Positions 1 to 8,536 of a stretch of 34,194 bases of DNA are shown piece by piece. Source of the stretch: Chloroflexota bacterium (lineage in GTDB: Bacteria > Chloroflexota > Anaerolineae > Anaerolineales > UBA11858); assembly GCA_011039385.1 (NCBI GenBank), contig DRBO01000160.1, positions 1 through 34,194 of the forward strand, given 5' to 3'. The translations under genes were made by a program, and so were the position numbers. Position 1 is the first letter of the stretch. The number at the start of each line of letters is the position of its first letter. The notes under the pieces were generated by a model, which was not told the origin of the DNA, made no database searches, and worked only from the letters and a program-made list of their open reading frames with translations.

Positions 1-123
1 GAATCCCTGCATGGCCGCGACTTTCGTGATCGCCGCTGTCAAGGTGGTTTTTCCGTGGTCGATGTGCCCCATGGTGCCCACGTTCAGGTGCGGCTTCGTC
101 CGTTCAAATTTCTCTTTCGCCAT
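1..123 (-). CDS. tuf: Elongation factor Tu, N-terminal fragment (runs off window)
   Basis: Reverse complement of 1-123 translates [43 protein letters not shown]-Tu P-loop GHxDHGKTTL; located downstream of fusA. Confidence 0.95.
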   Translation of the reverse strand, partial: MAKEKFERTKPHLNVGTMGHIDHGKTTLTAAITKVAAMQGF

Positions 124-182
124 AGTTCTTCTCCTGACCTAAAAAATGTCTAAACCTCTTGATTGTTTATATGTGGGCAGCA

Positions 183-2258
183 TCAGCCACCAACGATTAT
201 TTTTTTCGATAATTCCTCTGATACCTTTGAATAATGATCAAACTCCATGGTAAACGCTCCCCGGCCTTTAGTTGCTGACCGCAGCTCGGTCGCGTATCCA
301 AACATTTCAGCAAGGGGGACCATGGCCCGCACTCCCTGCGTGCCGCCCGGATGAGCATCCATTCCCAGAACATCTCCCCGTCGGGCGTTAATCTGCCCAA
401 TTATATCACCCAGGAAATCTTCGGGAATGACAACTTCAACTCTCATGATCGGTTCCTGCAATACGGGTGCCCCTTTCTGGATTCCCTGCCGGAAGGCCAT
501 AGATCCAGCCATCTTGAATGCCAGATCACTGGAGTCCACTTCGTGAAAGGAACCATCCACCAGGGTAACCTTGACATCCGTAACCGGGTAGCCGGCCAAC
601 ACCCCGGATTCCGCGGCGGAGAGGATCCCTTTTTCTACTGCCGGAATATATTCCCGGGGAATCGCACCACCTTTGATCTTTTCCTCAAAAACGATCCCGC
701 TGCCATCTCCCAAGGGTTCCAGGTTCAACACCACATGCCCGTACTGTCCATGGCCCCCGGTTTGCTTGACATGGCGGTAGTCCACTTTTTCCACCGGGCG
801 GGTAATGGATTCTTTGTAAGCAACCCGCGGGCGGCCAACTCTGGCCTGGACCTTAAACTCGCGCAGCATGCGGTCAACAAGCACTTCTAAGTGCAGCTCG
901 CCCATGCCGGAGATCAGTGTCTGACCTGTATCACCATCCACACGGACCTGGAATGTGGGATCCTCTTCTGATAATTTCTGCAGCGCTGTGGCCAGCTTAT
1001 CCTGGTCTGCGGCGGTTTTAGGCTCAATGGCGACCATGATCACCGGATCCGGGAAGGTAATATTTTCCAGGATGATCGGGGACTTGGGATCACAAAGCGT
1101 GTCACCTGTGAAGCTGTTCTTTAGGCCGAGCACCGCGGCGATGTCACCCGCGCCAGCTGTGGTGATATCCTCCCGGCGATCTGCGTACATGCGGATCAGC
1201 CGGCCAATACGCTCGCGCTTGGCCTTTCCAGGATTGAAAACTGAAGTGCCCTGCTCGATCACACCGGAGTAGATCCGAATGTAGGCCAACCGTCCCACGT
1301 AGGGATCGGTGACAATCTTGAATACCAGCGCGCTGAGGGGCTCATTATCATCCGGGCTGCGGGAGATGCTTTCCTCTGATTTGGGCTCATTACCCTCTAC
1401 GGGAGGGATATCCAACGGGGATGGCAGATAATCCACCACAGCATCCAGCAGGGGCTGGACACCGGTGCTGATCAGGGAACTGCCACACAGTACCGGCGTG
1501 AGCTTATTGTTAATGACCGCTGCCCGGAGGGACTTCTTGAGTTCCTCTTCGCTGATGATCACCTCTTCGAGGTACTTCAGGGTCAGATCCTCATCCGTTT
1601 CAGCGATGACCTCAACCAGATCGTGACGGGCATCTTCCACCTGCTCCACCAGGTCTTCCGGGATATCTATTTCCACCGGGGAGCTGCCCTCATGGTCTTC
1701 CCATATATAGGCTTTGCGGGTGATGATATCCACAACACCCTGAAATTTATTCTCAACGCCGATAGGTACCTGGATGGGAATAGCGTTGGCGCCAAGCCGC
1801 TCGCGAATCATGTCCACTGTGCGCTTATAGGAGGACCCTACTCGGTCCATTTTATTGACAAAACAGATCCGGGGGACTCGATACAGATCAGCCTGCCGCC
1901 AGACTGTTTCGCTCTGAGGCTCAACACCCTGTACAGCATCAAAAACAACGACCCCCCCGTCAAGTACTCGAAGAGATCGCTGGACTTCTGCCGTAAAATC
2001 GATGTGGCCAGGAGTGTCAATGATGTTGATCAAATGCCGCTTCCAGACAGCAGAGACAGCAGCAGAGACGATCGTGATTCCTCGCTCACGCTCCTGGTCC
2101 ATCCAGTCGGTAACAGTTGTCCCATCATCGACAGAACCGATTTTATGCGTTTTGCCTGTGTAATACAGGATCCGCTCGGTCGTGGTTGTTTTACCCGCGT
2201 CGATGTGGGCAATGATACCAATATTTCGGAACTGCTCTAAAGCGTACTTTCTGGCCAT
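183..2258 (-). CDS. fusA: Elongation factor G
   Basis: 691 aa; [45 protein letters not shown] motifs; str operon context. Confidence 0.98.
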   Translation of the reverse strand: MARKYALEQFRNIGIIAHIDAGKTTTTERILYYTGKTHKIGSVDDGTTVTDWMDQERERGITIVSAAVSAVWKRHLINIIDTPGHIDFTAEVQRSLRVLDGGVVVFDAVQGVEPQSETVWRQADLYRVPRICFVNKMDRVGSSYKRTVDMIRERLGANAIPIQVPIGVENKFQGVVDIITRKAYIWEDHEGSSPVEIDIPEDLVEQVEDARHDLVEVIAETDEDLTLKYLEEVIISEEELKKSLRAAVINNKLTPVLCGSSLISTGVQPLLDAVVDYLPSPLDIPPVEGNEPKSEESISRSPDDNEPLSALVFKIVTDPYVGRLAYIRIYSGVIEQGTSVFNPGKAKRERIGRLIRMYADRREDITTAGAGDIAAVLGLKNSFTGDTLCDPKSPIILENITFPDPVIMVAIEPKTAADQDKLATALQKLSEEDPTFQVRVDGDTGQTLISGMGELHLEVLVDRMLREFKVQARVGRPRVAYKESITRPVEKVDYRHVKQTGGHGQYGHVVLNLEPLGDGSGIVFEEKIKGGAIPREYIPAVEKGILSAAESGVLAGYPVTDVKVTLVDGSFHEVDSSDLAFKMAGSMAFRQGIQKGAPVLQEPIMRVEVVIPEDFLGDIIGQINARRGDVLGMDAHPGGTQGVRAMVPLAEMFGYATELRSATKGRGAFTMEFDHYSKVSEELSKKIIVGG

Positions 2259-2288
2259 ACTTCCTTATTTAATATAGCTAATTTTGAA

Positions 2289-2756
2289 CTAGACCCGGAA
2301 GTGAGAGAAGGCCCGGTTGGCTTTGGCCATGCGGTGGGCTTCTTCCCTCTTACGGATTGCAGCGCCTTCATTATTAACGGCACTGAGCAGCTCTTCTGCC
2401 AGACACTGGTCAAAAGGCATCCCTTTTCTAGCCCGGGCTGCTTCCAGTATCCAGCGGGTTGCCAGGGTAAACTGGCGGTGAGTTGGAACCTCCATGGGTA
2501 TCTGGTAGGTCGCACCTCCGATCCGGCGGGGGCGAACTTCCATGCGCGGGGACGCATTCTGCATAGCCTGCTCAAAGAGCTCAACCGGATCCTTGCCAGT
2601 CTTTTCAGCCATGATGTCAAACGCGCCGTATACCAGGGTGGCTGCTACGTTCTTTTTGCCTTTTTTCAAGACGTGATTGATAAACGTCTGAACCCGAACG
2701 TTGTTGAAACGCACATCGGGCTCAATCTTTCTCCTGTCAGCACTTCTCCGTCTCAT
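2289..2756 (-). CDS. rpsG: 30S ribosomal protein S7
   Basis: 155 aa; MRRRSADRRKIEPDVRFNNVRVQTFINHVLKKGKKNVA..., typical S7. Confidence 0.98.
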   Translation of the reverse strand: MRRRSADRRKIEPDVRFNNVRVQTFINHVLKKGKKNVAATLVYGAFDIMAEKTGKDPVELFEQAMQNASPRMEVRPRRIGGATYQIPMEVPTHRQFTLATRWILEAARARKGMPFDQCLAEELLSAVNNEGAAIRKREEAHRMAKANRAFSHFRV

Positions 2757-2804
2757 CTGTACTCTCCATCAAGTAGTTAAAACACTCACTTATCCCACCC
2801 GAAC

Positions 2805-3218
2805 TTAAGGTGCTTTTGTTCCGTATTTTGAACGGCCCTGTTTGCGGTCATCCACGCCGCTGGAGTCCAGCACACCACGAACGATATGGTAGCGCACACC
2901 AGGGAGGTCCTTCACACGGCCACCACGAACCAGCACAACAGAGTGTTCCTGCAGGCCATGGCCTTCACCAGGGATGTAAGCTGTTACCTCAATGCCATTG
3001 GTCAGCCGCACACGGGCGATTTTCCGCAAGGCTGAGTTCGGCTTTTTGGGTGTCATGGTTCGCACGATAGTGCAAACGCCCCGTTTCTGGGGAGCACCTT
3101 TATCCTGGCGGATTCTGCGCTGTTTCATCGAGTTAAATGTATAACGCAGCGCAGGAGCTTTGCTCTTGGTCTTTTTGTCTGTTCGTCCTTTGCGGACTAA
3201 TTGATTAATTGTTGGCAC
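2805..3218 (-). CDS. rpsL: 30S ribosomal protein S12
   Basis: 137 aa; [51 protein letters not shown]. Confidence 0.98.
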   Translation of the reverse strand: MPTINQLVRKGRTDKKTKSKAPALRYTFNSMKQRRIRQDKGAPQKRGVCTIVRTMTPKKPNSALRKIARVRLTNGIEVTAYIPGEGHGLQEHSVVLVRGGRVKDLPGVRYHIVRGVLDSSGVDDRKQGRSKYGTKAP

Positions 3219-3256
3219 ATTCGCCTCCGTCCTAATCCTGATCTCTTTTCAAATAG

Positions 3257-3286
3257 CAAGGCCATCGATTTTGCTAGATGGCCTTG
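3257..3286. promoter_or_regulatory. Perfect 10-bp inverted repeat (stem-loop) in the rpsL 5' leader
   Basis: caaggccatc (3257-3266), 10-nt loop gattttgcta, gatggccttg (3277-3286); lies between the candidate rpsL promoter and the rpsL start codon; no T-tract on either side. Confidence 0.6.
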
Positions 3287-3353
3287 GATCGCTCGTAAAC
3301 CGCTATTCAATCGTTCGTTTTTGCCCTGATCTATTAAGGGACAACGAAAAAGA

Positions 3354-3382
3354 ATTTTAGCACGCCAGTATAGCGGCGTCAA
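3354..3382 (-). promoter_or_regulatory. Candidate sigma70-type promoter for rpsL-rpsG-fusA-tuf
   Basis: Minus strand TTGACG (3377-3382), 17-nt spacer, TAAAAT (3354-3359). Confidence 0.65.
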
Positions 3383-3432
3383 GCCAGTCCATCTCGATTA
3401 CTATACGATCTTCTTGCCTGCGGCAAGACTGC

Positions 3433-6400
3433 TTAGCGGTTACCCAAACCCAGTAATCCTGTGCTCATGCGTGGGATTTGGGTCCGACTGTCCTCCTTCC
3501 CAAAGGTGATTACTTCGCCTTCCTCGGTGACCGCTTCAATGGCCAACCCCAGGCTTTGCATTTCTTTTACCAGTACCCGGAAAGACGCCGGGATGCCGAT
3601 CTCTTCGATCGGTTCGCCTTTGACGATTGCCTCATAGGCTTGCACACGACCGACTACATCGTCGGATTTGACCGTGAGCATTTCCTGCAGGGTGTGGGCA
3701 GCCCCATACGCTTCCAGAGCCCAAACTTCCATCTCGCCAAATCGTTGACCACCAAACTGGGCTTTGCCGCCCAGCGGTTGCTGGGAAACCAAGCTGTACG
3801 GCCCAGTGGACCGCGCATGCACTTTATCCTCAACAAGATGGTGCAGCTTGAGAATGTTCATCACGCCTACGGTGACTGGATTGTGGTAGGGTTTTCCGGT
3901 CTTCCCATCATACACTACCTGTTTACCAAACAGCGGCAGGGGAACCCCGGTTTTTTCAACCAGTCGGGTTGCTTTTTCTCTCAATTTTTCCAGGTCTACT
4001 TTGTCCAAACTGCCAGGTTTTGGGTCACTGACATGTTCGATCCACAGCCGCAAGCAGGCAGTCACTGCCCGCTCATCCTGGATATCACGCTCATTATAAG
4101 GAATTTCCTGGTCCTCGAAGAACAGGATCTGGTCAGGATCATATCCCTTCTCCTTCAGCCATTCGTACAGCACGGAGCGCCGGGCATAGATTTCATCTGA
4201 AACTAGCTTGTAGACATCGTATCCCAATTCTCCCAGCCAGTGTTCCAGGTAAAGCCGGCGGGCTTCAAAGTTGTCCTGCAGATCGGAGGGTTCATAATCA
4301 AAACCATCCAACCATTCCCAGGCTTTCTGCTCAGCCTCGGCCCAAGCCTGATCCATCAACCAGGAGCGGGCGAGTTCAGCCTCGATTTCGCTTTCCCGGG
4401 CACCGTCGAACACCGGTGTGATTGCCCTGAATCCCAGCTTACGGGCAGCCCATCCTAAATGGGCTTCCAATACCTGACCGATATTCATACGGCCAGGCAC
4501 ACCTGTTGGCGAAAGCAGCATATCCACCGGGGTTCCATCTTCCAGGTAAGGCATATCTTCTACAGGAACAACAGTGGAGACCACCCCTTTGTTCCCGTGT
4601 CGGCCAGCGATTTTGTCGCCCGCGGTGATGCGCCGCTTCTGGGCTACAAAAACCCTGACCATTTTTTCCACACCAGCAGACAGATCCACATTGTCTTCCC
4701 GGGTGAACACGTTGACATCAATGACCTTACCTCGCTGCCCATGAGGCATGCGCAGGGAGGTGTCCTTTACGTCGCGGGATTTTTCACCGAAGATCGCTCG
4801 CAGCAGCCGTTCTTCCGGTGAGAGTTCCTTTTCACCTTTGGGGGAGATTTTTCCCACTAAAATATCATTAGGGCCGACTTCAGCGCCGATACGGATCACA
4901 CCGGTCTCATCAAGATCCTTGAGGGCGTCCTCACCGACATTGGGAATGTCACGGGTGATCTCTTCCGGCCCCAGCCGGGTATCCCGGGACTCAACCTCAT
5001 GTTCCTCTATGTGGATGGATGTATAAACATCGTTCTGAACCAAGTGTTCAGAAATCACAACCGAGTCCTCAAAATTGGCGCCTTCCCAGGACAGGAATGC
5101 GACCGTTACGTTCTGTCCGAGAGCCAGATTGCCTTCCACCGTGGAGGAGGAATCTGCAATGACATCGCCTTTTTTAACCAGCTGGCTCTTTCGGACAATC
5201 GGCCGTTGGTCAATGCATGTGCTCTGATTGGAGCGTTCATACTTCCAGAGTTTATATTCTTTGTTTTCATTCTCCTTATTACGGATGATAACTTTATCAC
5301 CCACAACAGAAATCACTTCACCATCCTCTTCAGCCAAGAGCACCTGCCCGGAATCCAGGGCAGCCGGTTTTTCCATCCCGGTTGATACGGTGGGAATCTC
5401 CGGGTTTAGAAGGGGAACTCCCTGGGCCTGCATATTAGATCCCATCAGGGCCCGATTGGCGTCATCGTGGGAAAGGAAAGGAATCAGGGCGGCGCTGATA
5501 CCAACGATTTGGTTGGGCGCCACATCAATATATTCAATGTCTGTGGGTTTCACAAACAGGAAATCCGAGTGATGGCGGGCAGAGACCCGGTCTTTAACAA
5601 ACTCATAGTGCTCGTTAATTTCCGCGTTGGCCTGAGCGATAACAAAACGATCCTCTGCGTCCGCAGCCAAATACTCCACTTCTTCGGAAATGTAGGGCGT
5701 AACCAGCACTTCCTCGATTTTGGCTTTTTTCATAGCTGTTATCATTTTTCCAGTGATGCGCTCCCCGGCTTTGCCCAGCACTTTCTTTGTGGAAGGATGG
5801 ATTACATCCTCCCGCAGCTGTGCGTTTTCTATTTCAGGATCTTTCGGCGAAACAACATTGCGGACCTTGCGGTAAGGGGTCTCAATGAATCCATAGTCGT
5901 TGACCCGGGCATAGGAAGCGAATCGGCCAATCAAACCAATATTCGGTCCTTCGGGGGTCTCGATGGGGCAGATGCGGCCGTAATGGGACTGGTGCACGTC
6001 ACGGACATCAAAGCCAGCCCGCTGACGGTGAAGACCGCCGGGTCCCAGGGCTGAAAGCGTCCTCTTATGACGCAGTTCGGAAAGCGGGTTGGTCTGGTCC
6101 ATGAATTGCGAGAGCTGGCTGGAGCCGAAGAACTCCCGCAACGAGGCCACCACAGGGCGGATGTTCACCAAGGTTACCGGGGACATCTTCTTTTTTCCGC
6201 GGATGGACATTCTTTCCCGAATCACCCGCTCCATGCGGCGGATGCCAACCCGGAGTTTATTCTGGATCAGCTCGTCCACAGTTTTGATGCGGCGATTGCC
6301 AAGATGGTCGATATCGTCCGGATCCTGCATGTTGTTGTTGATCTCGATCATGCGGCGGATCAGGTAGTAAATATCCCATTTGGTGATGGTCAGGTGAGAA

Positions 6401-7350
6401 ATGGGGACCTTGCCTCCCAGATCATATTTCTGATTCAGTTTGTACCGCCCAACCCGTTCCAGATTGTAGCGCCTGTCATTAAAGAGCTGGTCCTGTAAAA
6501 ATTCTCGGGCATTTTCTACTGTGGCAGGATCACCCGGTCGCATACGCTTAAAGAAATCAATCAAGGCCATCTCAGCAATAGTCATTCCATCAGGTATGTC
6601 CCAATCTGGTTCCTGAGCGAAACAAGCTGGAATGAACATGCGGTCGGGATTGGTGTCAATGTCCTCAAACAGGGCAATCAGCTCTTCGTCTGACCCAGTT
6701 TTAATTGGAGAATCCTTCAGGCCGTCATCAACAGCGGCCAGGGCACGCAGGAAGATGGTTACCGGAATGGTCCGCTGGCGGTTGAACCGGATGGTCAGAT
6801 ACCCGGTCTTGCGGGTCTCGAATTCCATCCAGGCGCCCCGGTCAGGGATTAATTTTGATACTGCCAGCCGCCGCCCAGTCGCCCGGTCAACCTCGGCTTC
6901 AAAATAGACACCAGGAGAGCGGATCAACTGTGAGACAATCACGCGTTCGGTACCATTAATAATGAAGGTCCCTTTATCAGTCATCTCCGGGAACTCACCC
7001 ATGAAGATTTCTTGCTTGATCGGTTCCGGGACTTTTGCACCAGCCAGCAAGACAGAAACATACAGCGCAGATGCATAGGTCAGGTCCCGCTCGACACATT
7101 CCTGCACGGAATATTCCGGGGGCTCAAAACGATAATCCAGTCCCCACTGCTCTGCTTCCGGGGATTTACTGGGGAAGTACAGCTTCATTTTCCCGTTGTA
7201 GGATTCAATAGGTGAAATCTCATGAAATAATTCTTCGATTCCCTTATCTTTGAGTCGTTTGAAGGAATCCAGCTGGACTTCAATCAGGGGTGGCAGCGGA
7301 TACCGATAGCTGATACGAGCGTAATTTTTGGCTTTATCTTCTTGAGCCAT
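3433..7350 (-). CDS. rpoB: DNA-directed RNA polymerase subunit beta
   Basis: ORF extends to 7383, but the ATG at 7350 ([22 protein letters not shown]) is preceded by GGAAGAGGG. Hallmarks: [87 protein letters not shown]. Confidence 0.98.
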   Translation of the reverse strand: [1305 protein letters not shown]

Positions 7351-7521
7351 AGAATTTCCCTCTTCCTTTTTGTACTTGACCAAAATGGCCTACAGCGGTT
7401 AATATACGCGTAAGTACGCCCCGGTCTTTTACCAGGGCATGCGATTGTGCCTTGAATCTAAATTTGGATACCGTTTTTTCCAACGAGTATCCTCTGGGCT
7501 TGTTTTTAACCCAGACACACA

Positions 7522-7550
7522 ATTATATAAAATATGAGGACAACGGTCAA
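7522..7550 (-). promoter_or_regulatory. Candidate sigma70-type promoter for rpoB
   Basis: Minus strand TTGACC (7545-7550), 17-nt spacer, TATAAT (7522-7527); predicted leader of about 165 nt to the ATG at 7350. Confidence 0.7.
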
Positions 7551-7595
7551 GGCATAGGGCAGAACAATCTATGCCCTTGGCAACTGCCACCAATT

Positions 7596-8495
7596 ATGGA
7601 TATAGAACACAAATCAGGTTTTATCGCCGTCATGGGCCGTCCCAATGTCGGAAAATCCACGCTACTTAACCGTCTGCTAAGACAGACAATTGCTGCGGTT
7701 TCTCCTAAACCCCAGACCACACGCCTGCAGCAGTTGGGCATCCTGACCTTGCCAGAGGCCCAGCTGATTTTTATCGATACCCCCGGTTTACACATTCCCC
7801 AGCATAAATTGGGGGAAATGATGAATCAGGACGCCTTGCTGGCCCTGGAGGATGCCGATCTGGCCCTGCTGATCCTGGATGGCAGTAAACCTCCCGGGGA
7901 GGAAGACCTGATCTTCGGGCAGGCTTTCTCGAATTTGAAATCCAAACCCCCCGTGCTGCTGGTACTAAATAAATTGGATAAAATCTCCCCGGGGGATCTC
8001 GATGACCGAATCGCTCAGTACCAGGCCCTGATGCCTGAAAGCTCCTTGATCGCAATTTCCGCCGCGAGCGGTCAGAATCTAGACCAATTGGAAGACCGCC
8101 TGATCCAACTCCTTCCGGAAGGCCCCCTGCTCTATCCGGAAGATCAGGTGACCGATCTGTATGAACGCGAGATCGCTGCGGACTTGATCCGGGCTTCTGC
8201 TATGAATTTGCTGGAAAAAGAACTCCCCCACGTAATTGCGGTGCGGATTGATGAATATAAGGAGAGAGAGGGGGGGAACGCATATATCGAGGCGACCCTG
8301 TTCGTGGAACGCGACTCCCAGAAAGGCATCGTCATCGGGGAAAATGGGAAGATGATCAAAAAGATTGGCTCGGCGGCCCGCCGGGAAATTGAATCTATGA
8401 GCGATCGCAAAGTTTTCCTGCGATTGCGGGTCAAAGTGAAGAAGAATTGGCGCAATGACCCGAATGCCCTGCGCTTGTTTGGTTTCAAGAAATAA
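7596..8495 (+). CDS. era: GTPase Era (ribosome assembly)
   Basis: GRPNVGKSTLLNRLL, DTPGLH, NKLD, C-terminal KH-type VIGENGKMIKKIGSAARREIE. ORF opens at 7452, but the family-like start is MDIEHKSGFIAVMGRPN at 7596. Confidence 0.95.
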   Translation: MDIEHKSGFIAVMGRPNVGKSTLLNRLLRQTIAAVSPKPQTTRLQQLGILTLPEAQLIFIDTPGLHIPQHKLGEMMNQDALLALEDADLALLILDGSKPPGEEDLIFGQAFSNLKSKPPVLLVLNKLDKISPGDLDDRIAQYQALMPESSLIAISAASGQNLDQLEDRLIQLLPEGPLLYPEDQVTDLYEREIAADLIRASAMNLLEKELPHVIAVRIDEYKEREGGNAYIEATLFVERDSQKGIVIGENGKMIKKIGSAARREIESMSDRKVFLRLRVKVKKNWRNDPNALRLFGFKK

Positions 8496-8536
8496 ATATC
8501 ACTGAAGGGAATTCACGTCTACTAGAAACCAGGTCT

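Noticed and set aside
351-2240. Plus-strand ORFs 351-890, 955-1272 and 1623-2240
   Set aside because: Antisense to fusA with no recognisable motifs or ribosome binding sites.
2805-3218. Possible streptomycin-resistance substitutions in S12
   Set aside because: The lysines in TPKKPNSA and GGRVKDLPG are wild-type.
3478-7215. Many long plus-strand ORFs antisense to rpoB (e.g. 3478-4200, 5467-6054, 6067-6498)
   Set aside because: Translations show no domain-like patterns; they are shadow frames of a highly conserved coding gene on the other strand.
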